Shown here: positions 24,513-32,371 of the stretch, one piece after another
Numbering within the stretch: the stretch's first letter is position 1
How the letters are laid out: every line of letters starts with the position of its first letter
Notes under the pieces: model-generated
Seen by the model: only the letters and a program-made list of their open reading frames with translations
The model's database searches: none
What the model was told of the DNA's origin: nothing
Assembly (NCBI GenBank): GCA_965224415.1
Contig: CBDCZB010000003.1
Span: 310,001-374,000, forward strand
DNA from: DAOUJI01 sp965224415
Lineage (GTDB): Bacteria > Chloroflexota > Dehalococcoidia > Lucifugimonadales > JAGWBF01
Direction of reading: 5' to 3'
DNA length: 64,000 nt
Position numbers and translations under genes: made by a program

Positions 24513-24640
24513 TTCGGCTCCTTTACGGTCGCAAAACCTTCCCTGGGAATGGGGTTGCGGGATGGTTTGAGCTTACCAAATAGAGAGAGGCCGTACAACG
24601 CGGCTCAGTTTTGGCAGTGAACCGGGGATTCGGGGAAAAG
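24513..24640. other. Intergenic stretch between the VOC gene and the structured element
   Basis: This gap holds the VOC ribosome-binding site and no ORF or clear promoter. It is the part of the 900-base gap immediately downstream of the terminator-like hairpin (24641-24664), in the sense of the minus strand. Confidence 0.6.
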
Positions 24641-24885
24641 AAAAAGGTTGGCGGGGCCCTTTTTGAGTTTTGGTCGTCCGAAGCCTCCTGGCCCCGGGGC
24701 GATGGCAGACACTCGCCTGGGCCCGACCAACCTTGGATGTTCAGTAGTTTTTTACAGGGACTCTGGCCCTTTCGGGTCCAGACAGGCGCCTACCATCGCC
24801 CCTTCTTAGTTAAATCATCACTCATTTATCACCTCCCGGCTCCCCGCAACGAGCAGCCTCTCTAAGATTTCCGACTAAGCGGATT
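24641..24885 (-). ncRNA. Candidate structured RNA or leader with nested stems and terminator
   Basis: Read on the minus strand, a long stem pairs GGGGCGATGGTAG (24802-24790) with CTGCCATCGCCCC (24709-24697) through a G-U pair, which is favoured on this strand: the plus strand would have a C-A mismatch. Inside is CGCCTG/CAGGCG, and within that CTGGACCC-GAAA-GGGCCAG (24781-24763), a hairpin with a GNRA loop and one bulged A. A terminator-like hairpin AAAAAGG...CCTTTTT (24664-24641) and a T-rich tract follow. A TTGACA/TAAAAT promoter lies just upstream. No known family (6S, SRP, tmRNA, RNase P, common riboswitches) was recognised. Confidence 0.5.
24790..24825 (-). CDS. Mini-ORF with strong ribosome-binding site (MSDDLTKKGRW)
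   Basis: An 11-codon ORF starts at ATG (24825) after GGGAGGTGA and stops with TAG at 24790-24792, within the 5' arm of the large stem. The ribosome-binding site is excellent. It could be a leader peptide, or the intact start of a decayed small gene. I cannot choose between them from sequence. Confidence 0.3.
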   Translation of the reverse strand: MSDDLTKKGRW

Positions 24886-24891
24886 AAGTGA

Positions 24892-24921
24892 ATTTTATGG
24901 GCGGGGATTCCACAATGTCAA
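24892..24921 (-). promoter_or_regulatory. Sigma-70-type promoter for the minus-strand element
   Basis: On the minus strand, TTGACA (24921-24916) is followed after 18 bases by TAAAAT (24897-24892). The -35 is perfect and the -10 differs at one position. Predicted transcription starts near 24885, about 60 bases before the mini-ORF. Confidence 0.55.
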
Positions 24922-25338
24922 GCTGTCGGATCGACTAATAATCGAAGTTGCCGACGGAGGTGTCGTTGCCTCGCAAGCTGTGTTGCAAGGAGGGTCGAGC
25001 GGTTCGAGGCGGTATGGCGGTATGGAGGAGCCTTTGAAAGCGACAACAGAGCGGTACATTTCCATAGGGAGCAGGAACGCCTATGGTCCCCGGCGGATCC
25101 CAACGGTATAACCCAGACCTCGGGCAACAATGACATCTGAGACAACACGTGACCAGCCAGCCCTCCGGAGTGAGTTGCGTCACCAACGGCGAGGCATTGA
25201 CTCCGATTTCGGCGGTGGACTCAAAGAGAAGTCACCGCAATTCAGGGCAACGAGGCCCGTTTTTGCTTCGAACATACGAATATCGTATACCGTTTTCGCC
25301 AATATAAAATCAAAGTAATTGGGAATATAACCAATCTA
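24922..25338. other. Intergenic region upstream of the ABC importer
   Basis: No credible ORF was seen in this stretch. It ends in an AT-rich block with a short inverted repeat (ATACG AATAT CGTAT, 25274-25288) that might be an operator. The promoter for the next gene follows at 25339-25366. Confidence 0.5.
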
Positions 25339-25366
25339 TTGTTAAATACATATTCAAGACTATATA
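25339..25366 (+). promoter_or_regulatory. Putative sigma-70 promoter for the ABC importer
   Basis: TTGTTA (25339-25344) and TATATA (25361-25366) are separated by 16 bases in an AT-rich tract. The ATG of the binding-protein gene lies 58 bases downstream. Confidence 0.4.
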
Positions 25367-25423
25367 CTTGGGGGAATTTTAGCAGGAACCACAAGGCTGA
25401 TTTGGTCAATAGGGAGGCGCACA

Positions 25424-27313
25424 ATGGCAAAATGGATTATTAAACCCTGGTTCGTGCCCATTGTGGCCATTGCGATGCTGTTAGCCGTGTCTGTAGCCTG
25501 TGGCGGAGATGACGCAACCGAGGCGCCTACCTCCACAACAGTTCCTACTGCAACTACGGCGGCGCCTGCTGCCACGGATACACCCGTGCCGATGGCGACC
25601 ACGGCTTCACCCACTGCCACTGCACCGCCTTCAGCTACGAATACACCTGTGCCGACAGCTACTCCCGAGGCTATGAAGGGCGGAGTGGTCGATATGTCCT
25701 TTGTGATGGAAGGCAGGGTTGGAGGTCTGTCTCTCCCCATGTACAACTACTCCTACTCCTCACACTGGGATATGCACGCAGCCAATGCGCTGGACTCCAC
25801 CCGCGGCGCCAGGTCCATGTTCAACGGCCTAGTGCACTACTCCTTTCAGGACCCACGGATAGTCATCTGTGACCTGTGTGAAAGCTGGACCCTAGCCGAT
25901 GATGGCTTGACCTACACCTTCAACATCAACCCTAATGCCAACTGGTCCAACGGGGAGCCCGTCACTGCGGAGGACGTGGCGTTCAGCCTGGACAGGATGG
26001 TGGACCCGGATGCGGTCAGGCCCAGGACATCGGCGCTGAAGCCCTACTATGAGAGCTCCAAAGTGATAGATGAGAAAACCCTGGAGCTCACCACCAAGTT
26101 CCCGGCCGCGGCTTTCCTCAAGTTCCTGGCGCTGGACTACATGGTCATACACAACAAGAAGCACGTAGAATCGTTGGACCCTGAGAGTTTAGACCTGTTC
26201 GACGGTGTGCTGGGTTCGGGCGCCTTCGTCCCGGTGGAGTCCCTGGTTGGCGAGACGTGGACACTTGAAAGAAACCCCAACTACTGGAAAGAGGGCTTGC
26301 CTTTCCTGGACAAGGTCCAGGTCATCGTCGTCCGGGGCCGCAGCAACCAGTTGGCGTCAATGCTGGCGGACCAGACGCTGGGGTCGCTGCAATCCGGTGG
26401 CGGCGTTACCGTCGCGACCCAATCTGAAGCGGTAGAGCAGTCAGGGGGTAAGCTGAGGCCCACCACCGCGTACGTGGGTCCCGCCGCGGCATGGGTTAAC
26501 CCTCTGACGCCGCCCTTTGATGACAAGAGAGTGAGGCGAGCCGCCTTCCTGCTCATTAACCGCGAGGAGATGAATCAGGGCGTTTTCAAAGGGGGCATGT
26601 CACCGGGCTCCTTCTTCGGGCCTGGGGTGGCCCATTCAGGAGAAGAGATAGCCCAGTGGGAGGGATACCGGAATAACCCCGACGGCTCCAAGCTCCAAGA
26701 GGACATCGACACCGCCGTGGCTCTGTTGAGAGACGCCGGGTACAGCGAAAACAATCGGTTGAAATTCACGCTCACGATTACGAATGTAGGCGACAACCCT
26801 CTCGGCGCAACCTTCCTCAAGCAGCAGTTCGAGCGCAGCGGCTTGATAGAAGTGGAAATCGAGCCCGTTGAAAGCGGAGTCGGCCTTGCCCGCCAGACGG
26901 CGGGAGAGTTCCAGATGACCTATCGGAGGACCGCTGTATCGACCGACGACCCTGATGGAGTCTTCCTACCCATTTATCTGCCCGGAGGGGGAGAGAACCC
27001 TCATGGGTATGTGGACCCCAGAATACAGGAAATCTTCGACAGCCAGACCAGAGAGTTCGACCCTGCCACACGGCGCGAGCTGCTCAGGGAGGCCGACAAC
27101 ATCCTCAGACAAGGGGAGGGCCATTTCCTCACAATCGGGAACACCTCCAGCTTCGGAGTGTGGAACGTCAAGCTTCGGAATATGGGCCTGTGGGAGGGGC
27201 AGTGGGGTGAGTACCTCCGGCCCATTGACATGCTGGCTGAAATGGAGCACGTATGGATTGACGAGGACGCCCCGCTATACGATCCTGCGGCGCCTTACCC
27301 CAATATAGATTAG
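25424..27313 (+). CDS. ABC importer substrate-binding lipoprotein (family 5, peptide/nickel type)
   Basis: This 629-residue protein begins with a hydrophobic signal and Cys26 after LAVSVA, a plausible though non-canonical lipobox, then a Thr/Ala/Pro-rich linker (residues 32-85) that would hold it off the membrane. The rest is a DppA/OppA-like binding domain: FNGLVHYSFQDPRIVICDLCESWTLADDGLTYTFNINPNANWSNGEPVTAEDVAFSL, then TWTLERNPNYWKEGLPFLDKVQ. Substrates may be peptides, opines or other small molecules; not identifiable. It is the first gene of an operon with two permeases. A hairpin follows at 27348-27380. Confidence 0.9.
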   Translation: MAKWIIKPWFVPIVAIAMLLAVSVACGGDDATEAPTSTTVPTATTAAPAATDTPVPMATTASPTATAPPSATNTPVPTATPEAMKGGVVDMSFVMEGRVGGLSLPMYNYSYSSHWDMHAANALDSTRGARSMFNGLVHYSFQDPRIVICDLCESWTLADDGLTYTFNINPNANWSNGEPVTAEDVAFSLDRMVDPDAVRPRTSALKPYYESSKVIDEKTLELTTKFPAAAFLKFLALDYMVIHNKKHVESLDPESLDLFDGVLGSGAFVPVESLVGETWTLERNPNYWKEGLPFLDKVQVIVVRGRSNQLASMLADQTLGSLQSGGGVTVATQSEAVEQSGGKLRPTTAYVGPAAAWVNPLTPPFDDKRVRRAAFLLINREEMNQGVFKGGMSPGSFFGPGVAHSGEEIAQWEGYRNNPDGSKLQEDIDTAVALLRDAGYSENNRLKFTLTITNVGDNPLGATFLKQQFERSGLIEVEIEPVESGVGLARQTAGEFQMTYRRTAVSTDDPDGVFLPIYLPGGGENPHGYVDPRIQEIFDSQTREFDPATRRELLREADNILRQGEGHFLTIGNTSSFGVWNVKLRNMGLWEGQWGEYLRPIDMLAEMEHVWIDEDAPLYDPAAPYPNID

Positions 27314-27347
27314 TCCCGGCGGGACATGTGCGAGTGAATTCGATCAG

Positions 27348-27380
27348 GACCCCTGCCAGGTTATCGCGACGGCAGGGGTC
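27348..27380 (+). terminator. Hairpin after the substrate-binding gene
   Basis: GACCCCTGCC (27348-27357) and GGCAGGGGTC (27371-27380) form a perfect 10-bp stem with a 13-base loop, followed by TTGAT. The T-tract is short. It could attenuate transcription into the permeases so that the binding protein is made in excess. Confidence 0.5.
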
Positions 27381-27508
27381 TTGATAACCAATGTGACGGT
27401 TGGTCGGCGTTGATCGTAGAGTAAATTCGAGGACCGTTCCTGAACAGTGGCTGCATGTAGAAGGTTCAAGGGGACCTTCAATCTATAAGACAATCTAAGG
27501 TGCGAGGG

Positions 27509-28474
27509 ATGCACGCTTATTTCGCCAAAAGGGTACTCCTATTTATTCCCACCCTGATAATCGTCTCTTTTGCCGCCTTCTTTATCGTCAATATCCTCCC
27601 CGGTGACCCGGCCTTATTCCTCCTTGCAGGAGGTGAGCCGGGAGGGGAAGGCGGCGTTGACCCCGTTGAATACGAAAAGCTGCGTCGCGAGCTGGGAACA
27701 GACAGGCCCTTCTTGGTCCAGTATGCGGACTGGTCATGGGGCGTATTGCGGGGAGAGCTTGGCAGCTCTCTGCAGACCAAGAACCCCGTTACCAACGAGA
27801 TGAAACGCAGGTTCCCCATGACCCTTCAGCTCGCGGTGATGGCCATTCTCATTTCTATGATCGTCGCCGTGCCGCTGGGCGTTTTATCTGCTGTGAAGCA
27901 GGACTCTGGGTTCGATTACGGCGCTAAAGCGTTTTCCATACTCTTCGTGGCAGCGCCTACCTTCTGGGTAGCCCTGGTGCTGCAAGTGGGTCTTGTCAGA
28001 TGGGCCGGGTGGCTGCCTCCCCTGCTCTATGTCGATCCCTGGACCGACCCCCTGACGAACCTGGAAATACTCATCTTTCCGGCGGTCGTACTGGGACTTC
28101 ACGACATCGCATTCATAGCGCGCTTGACCCGCTCCTCTATGCTGGAGGTCCTGCGAGAGGACTACGTTAGGACCGCAAGGGCAAAGGGTCTGGTTGAAGC
28201 CGTGGTAATCGTCCGGCATAGCCTCAAAAACGCCTTTCTCCCAGTGCTTACCGTGTCCGGCTGGAGATTTGCCAGTCTCCTGGGAGGCATCGTGATAATA
28301 GAAAGAGTATTCAACCTGCCGGGCATGGGACATTTGCTCATAACCGGGCTTGAACATCGTGACCTGCCTGTCATTCAATCACTGATCCTCCTTCCCGCCC
28401 TGGCGGTCATGGTGGTGAACCTGACGGTGGACCTCCTATACGGGTGGCTGGACCCTCGAGTTCGTTTCACGTAG
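27509..28474 (+). CDS. ABC transporter permease, DppB/OppB type
   Basis: This 321-residue integral membrane protein has the DppB pattern: RVLLFIPTLIIVSFAAFFIVNILPGDPALFLL at the N-terminus, a large periplasmic region, and the cytoplasmic EAA-like loop in LTRSSMLEVLREDYVRTARAKGLVEAVVIVRHSLKNAFLPVLT. Start taken as ATG 27509, with AAGG eight bases upstream; a GTG at 27500 is also in frame. It forms the channel with the next gene. Confidence 0.92.
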   Translation: MHAYFAKRVLLFIPTLIIVSFAAFFIVNILPGDPALFLLAGGEPGGEGGVDPVEYEKLRRELGTDRPFLVQYADWSWGVLRGELGSSLQTKNPVTNEMKRRFPMTLQLAVMAILISMIVAVPLGVLSAVKQDSGFDYGAKAFSILFVAAPTFWVALVLQVGLVRWAGWLPPLLYVDPWTDPLTNLEILIFPAVVLGLHDIAFIARLTRSSMLEVLREDYVRTARAKGLVEAVVIVRHSLKNAFLPVLTVSGWRFASLLGGIVIIERVFNLPGMGHLLITGLEHRDLPVIQSLILLPALAVMVVNLTVDLLYGWLDPRVRFT

Positions 28475-28497
28475 CAGCTTAGCGCCACTGGAGGATT

Positions 28498-29415
28498 ATG
28501 TTAGGCGAGAGAAGAGATAGTCAGGCGCCCCTCCCCAGGTTTGGGAGTGGGTTGTTGCGTTTGTCGGCCCCGGCTAAGGCGGTCTGGAACTTCTCCAAGA
28601 GAAAGCCCGTGGGGGCTCTTGGGGCCTTCATACTGCTGGCTCTGGTCGTGATCGCCATTTTCGCTCCTCTCCTCGCGCCTCAGGACCCCTACGAGCTCAA
28701 CGCCCTGAATGCATGGGCTGCTCCGGGAACAGGCGGCCACCTCCTGGGGACCGATGAGGGCGGTCGAGACAACATGAGCCGCCTGCTTTACGGCGCCCGG
28801 GTCTCTCTTCACGTGGGTGTCATGAGCGTCCTGATAGGGATAACTATAGGAGCGCTCATGGGAATCGTTAGCGCCTACGTGGGAGGGGCATTCGACCTGA
28901 TCTTCCAACGGGTCGTCGACGCCTTCATGGCTTTCCCGGGGATAATCCTTGCCCTGGGCATCGTGGCGATCCTTGGCCCCTCTGTGTGGAACGTTATATG
29001 GGCACTGTCATTCTTCCTGGCGCCGGGGACGGCACGAACCGTCCGGTCCCAGGTTCTGAGCATCAAAGAGATGGACTACATGTTGGCGGCTAAGGCCGTG
29101 GGCGTCTCTCCCGTACGCACCATCTTCCGCCATATCGTGCCCAACTGTCTGGCCGTCTATATGATTCTCGCCTCCCTGACCCTTGGCACCGCCATCACGG
29201 CGGAAGCCTCCCTCAGCTTCCTGGGGCTTGGTGTGCCTATCACGACAGCCACCTGGGGCGGCATGTTGAACTCTGCAAGCGCCGATTTCTTACTGGTGGC
29301 GCAGTGGGCTCCTATAGCGCCGGGCGTTGCCATAGCCCTGGCTGTGTACGGCGCGAACCTGTTAGGAGATGCCATGCGTGACGTGCTCGACCCTCGGCTA
29401 AGGGGCGGACGCTAG
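28498..29415 (+). CDS. ABC transporter permease, DppC/OppC type
   Basis: This 305-residue permease is the DppC-type partner: GALGAFILLALVVIAIFAPLLAPQDPYELN, the conserved HLLGTDEGGRDNMSRLLYGARVSLHVGVMSVLIGITIGALMGIVSAYVGG, and the EAA-like loop SQVLSIKEMDYMLAAKAVGVSPVRTIFRHIVPN. GGAGG precedes the ATG. No dppD/dppF-type ATPase genes follow; the next genes face the other way. Confidence 0.93.
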   Translation: MLGERRDSQAPLPRFGSGLLRLSAPAKAVWNFSKRKPVGALGAFILLALVVIAIFAPLLAPQDPYELNALNAWAAPGTGGHLLGTDEGGRDNMSRLLYGARVSLHVGVMSVLIGITIGALMGIVSAYVGGAFDLIFQRVVDAFMAFPGIILALGIVAILGPSVWNVIWALSFFLAPGTARTVRSQVLSIKEMDYMLAAKAVGVSPVRTIFRHIVPNCLAVYMILASLTLGTAITAEASLSFLGLGVPITTATWGGMLNSASADFLLVAQWAPIAPGVAIALAVYGANLLGDAMRDVLDPRLRGGR

Positions 29416-29605
29416 ACCGATATCCTATTCTTGAACCTACCAGAGGTTCGAGCGTTTGCTGAGTGGACGTTGCCGCGCCGGAAACTTTTCTGCGGCGGAC
29501 TTGACCCGAACCTGGACTTGTTCAGATTTCGATTCCGAAAATTGTAGCGATAATCCACTATCTGGTTGGCCCTGGCCGGGCCACCGCGGCGCGAAGAGTC
29601 CGCGC

Positions 29606-30283
29606 TTAGTCGAAGAACCGGACAATGGCCGTCAGGTCATCCTCTCGGAATGTGCCGTAAGCGTCCTCGCGTCCCCGGTTGGCTCTCCGCTTTTCGTCCA
29701 CCAGCGCTTTGAGGTTGTCGATGGCTTCCTGGGCGTTGGCCGCCTCATTCACGAGGTGGGCGATCTCCTCGGGCAGGATGTTGTGAATCAGGCCGTCAGT
29801 GGTGAGCACAAGCCTGTCTCCCGGTTCCAGAGCAACCTCGTTCCGTTGAGGCTCCAGCTTTTCTTTCTGTCCCAGAGCGCCTCCCGATAGGCTGGATATG
29901 AGGGAGGACTTGACGATGGTGTTGAGCTCAGTGATTTCCCCGCCTCTCACCAAGAACATTGGGCTGTCGCCAAGGCTGAGGACGTGCAGCCGGTCTCCCT
30001 GCTTGAGGGTGGCGGAAATGGTGGTGAGCAGGTTCCTGCCCCGTCCTCCCTGGAACAGCAGGGAGTTCACCTGCTCCAGGGCGGTGATTACGTCGTCTAG
30101 CCCGTTTATCCTGGAGGTCTCTAAAGTCTGCTGGGTGAAGGAGCTGGCGTAGGCGCCTTCCAGCTGGGACACGCCGTCCATTACGGCGTCCAAAACCGAG
30201 TCCTCGCCAAGCTCCACTGTGACGAAGGTGTCTTCGCCGTGGGCCGAATTGTCTTGAAAGGTCGCCGCTTCTCCGTTGTTCAT
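29606..30283 (-). CDS. PP2C-type (PPM) protein phosphatase-like protein
   Basis: This 225-residue protein fits the PPM/PP2C family in reduced form: the N-terminal QDNSAHGEDTFVTVEL, a central VLSLGDSPMFLVRGGEITELN (the GDSP strand), LEPGDRLVLTTDGLIHNILPEEI and the C-terminal REDDLTAIVRFF. These carry the Asp residues that usually bind two metal ions (GDS, TTDGL, EDDLT). Start taken at ATG 30283; an upstream in-frame start at 30373 would overlap the kinase gene. It follows the protein kinase gene, so a kinase/phosphatase pair is likely. Confidence 0.78.
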   Translation of the reverse strand: MNNGEAATFQDNSAHGEDTFVTVELGEDSVLDAVMDGVSQLEGAYASSFTQQTLETSRINGLDDVITALEQVNSLLFQGGRGRNLLTTISATLKQGDRLHVLSLGDSPMFLVRGGEITELNTIVKSSLISSLSGGALGQKEKLEPQRNEVALEPGDRLVLTTDGLIHNILPEEIAHLVNEAANAQEAIDNLKALVDEKRRANRGREDAYGTFREDDLTAIVRFFD

Positions 30284-30314
30284 GACTTTAGCGCCTGATG
30301 GAATGTATGGACGT

Positions 30315-31340
30315 TTATTGGTAAGCCGAAAACATCGAATCACGGTCCAGCAGGAACTTGGACCAATATTCATCCGAAAGGCCGTCCAGCGCCTCTCGCC
30401 AGACCGTCGTCAGCGCTTCCAACCCTGAGTCGGAAGCGTTTCTGGACTCTACCTCGCTGAGATATGCGTTCAGGTCCTTCTGGAACTCGTCGTAGGAGCC
30501 GTAGGCCCGCTCCCGGACCTTTTCGAGCGTTGTCATTGCCGATTCTCTTACGTTGGGCGCCGAAGGCATATAGGAATCAATCAACAGTTGAAGCTGCTTG
30601 TCGAAGTCGGGCACTCCCCTCATTCCCTCGGGTTCGCCGTATCCCCGCACGGCGGACGGGGGGGAATCGGGAGAGGCGTAGTATTGGAATATCTCCAGAA
30701 AGAAGTCATGGAAGTCCCGCGGGCGCGACCCGAAGCTGATTTTGCCCTGGCTGGCCTCACCCAGGCTTGGGATGACGCCTATGTCAATTACGGTGATTTT
30801 CCCGTCGGAGGGATCGAAGTATACGTTCTGGGGCCGGAGGTCCAGCACCAGAAGCCCCGCCGCGTCGAACGGACGTTCCAGCTCGATAAGCTGGTCTTGC
30901 ACCGGGAATCGGCCAGCCGTGGCATGAGCGGCCAGCGGGTGAATGGTGAACAAGTTTTGCGGCAACCCAATGGGGACGCCTTTGAACTTGTCCCGTATGT
31001 CGCAGGCCAGCGGCACACCCTTGGCGCGCTCTTCTATCAGGACAGTATAAGGGTCCGTAATGGTGTCGCCGAAATAGCCGTCATGCCGCCCGGGCTCGGC
31101 GTATCCCACCATATGTGCCAGGCGCTCGACGGAATCGCCCACTGATTGGTGGACCTGTATCAGGGCTTGGGACAGACGCTCTATGCCGTGGTGCATCTGC
31201 CGGACTATGTAGTCCGGGTTGGGACGCTTGACCACCACGGGCAGCCCGGTCTCGGTGTCCGTGGCGGACCGCACCTCGTAATCGGAGCCGGAGCCCAGCA
31301 ATTCTTCCAGCTTGAATCTGCTCAGGCCTGTTGGGTTCAT
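30315..31340 (-). CDS. Divergent Ser/Thr protein kinase-like protein
   Basis: This 341-residue protein keeps the outline of a eukaryotic-like kinase: a Gly-rich loop GSGSDYEV (16-23), Lys38 in VVVKRP, a catalytic-loop relative VLDLRPQN (catalytic Asp at 167, Asn172; the usual HRD-K is replaced by LDLR), and DIG at 186-188 instead of DFG. The C-terminal ~110 residues are helical and unlike standard kinases. It may phosphorylate a partner that the adjacent PP2C-type protein dephosphorylates, or be a pseudokinase. No membrane segment is visible. Confidence 0.72.
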   Translation of the reverse strand: MNPTGLSRFKLEELLGSGSDYEVRSATDTETGLPVVVKRPNPDYIVRQMHHGIERLSQALIQVHQSVGDSVERLAHMVGYAEPGRHDGYFGDTITDPYTVLIEERAKGVPLACDIRDKFKGVPIGLPQNLFTIHPLAAHATAGRFPVQDQLIELERPFDAAGLLVLDLRPQNVYFDPSDGKITVIDIGVIPSLGEASQGKISFGSRPRDFHDFFLEIFQYYASPDSPPSAVRGYGEPEGMRGVPDFDKQLQLLIDSYMPSAPNVRESAMTTLEKVRERAYGSYDEFQKDLNAYLSEVESRNASDSGLEALTTVWREALDGLSDEYWSKFLLDRDSMFSAYQ

Positions 31341-31359
31341 GGTCTAACCGTTCCGGCTG

Positions 31360-32370
31360 TCATAGGGTGGGCGCCAGTCCCTCCAGGGTGCGGAAGAGCG
31401 CTTCCCTGGGTGAGCCGTTGGGGAACCCCACCACGGGAGCGTCCACGCCAGAGGCCCGCAGTCGGGCCATTTTGTCCCGGCACTCGTCTCGGTCGCCGTA
31501 TATGGTGATATTGTCCAGCATATCGTCACTGATTTGGCCTGCAGCCGACCCCCGGTCGCCCTGGGCCCACAGCTCCTTCACCCTGTCCGATTCCTCAACG
31601 TAGCCGTAACGTTGGAACAGGGCGTGGTAATAAACGCCCATCCCGCCAATGTAGTAGGCCATATGGGAGCGGAGCAGCCTTCTGGCGTGGTCCCTGTCCT
31701 CCGGGCCGTCGGTGATGTAGCACAGGACTTGGGGAGCTACGGTGACCTCGGACGGATCTCGTCCGGCTTTTCTGGCTCCGTCGGTCAGAGGAGTCATCAG
31801 CGTTTCCAGATGCCCCGGATGCACCCATATGGGCAACCAGCCGTCGGCCAGTTCCCCGGTGAGCGCTAGGTTCTTGGGCCCAAGTGAGGCTACGTAGATG
31901 GGGATGCGCTCTTGCAGGGTCTCGAAGGGCAGCTTGAAACGCTTCAGGTTGAAGTGGGGACCCTGGTAGTCGACCCGTTCTCCGGCCAGGGCAAGCCGGA
32001 CGATTTCGATGTACTCCCGTGTCCGGGTGATAGGCTGCTCGTACTTGAGTCCGTGCCATTGCTCGACAACTATGCGTCCGCTGGCGCCCAGACCCAGCAC
32101 CGCACGGCCCTTGGACACCAAGTCCAGGGTGGCGGCGCTCTGGGCTATCAGCCCAGGGGTGCGGCTGTACACGTTGACGATTCCGGGGCCAACCTTGATG
32201 TTGGAGGTATTGCAGGCGACCATGCCCAGGGCTATGAAAGAGTCCGGCCCCCAGGACTCGCCCATCCACAACGTGTCGTAGCCCAGTTCGTCGGCCCGTT
32301 TGGCCAACTCGACCACGGTATCGAAATCTATGCCGCGCCTGCTGCTTATGGTGAGGGACGTGGGTTCCAT
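31360..32370 (-). CDS. LLM class flavin-dependent oxidoreductase
   Basis: This 336-residue protein has the LLM barrel: LTISSRRGIDFDTVVELAKRADELGYDTLWMGESWGPDSFIALGMVACNTSNIKVGPGIVNVYSRTPGLIAQSAATLDLVSKGRAVLGLGASG, typical of F420-dependent members, then IPIYVASLGPKNLALTGELADGWLPIWVHPGHLE. Start chosen at ATG 32370 (MEPTSL), one base after the stop of the upstream cyclase gene. Coupling to the cyclases suggests a shared pathway. Substrate unknown. Confidence 0.88.
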   Translation of the reverse strand: MEPTSLTISSRRGIDFDTVVELAKRADELGYDTLWMGESWGPDSFIALGMVACNTSNIKVGPGIVNVYSRTPGLIAQSAATLDLVSKGRAVLGLGASGRIVVEQWHGLKYEQPITRTREYIEIVRLALAGERVDYQGPHFNLKRFKLPFETLQERIPIYVASLGPKNLALTGELADGWLPIWVHPGHLETLMTPLTDGARKAGRDPSEVTVAPQVLCYITDGPEDRDHARRLLRSHMAYYIGGMGVYYHALFQRYGYVEESDRVKELWAQGDRGSAAGQISDDMLDNITIYGDRDECRDKMARLRASGVDAPVVGFPNGSPREALFRTLEGLAPTL

Positions 32371-32371
32371 G

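Noticed and set aside
24611..24865. 84-codon open frame on the plus strand
   Set aside because: It covers the structured minus-strand element, has no ribosome-binding site and shows no protein pattern.
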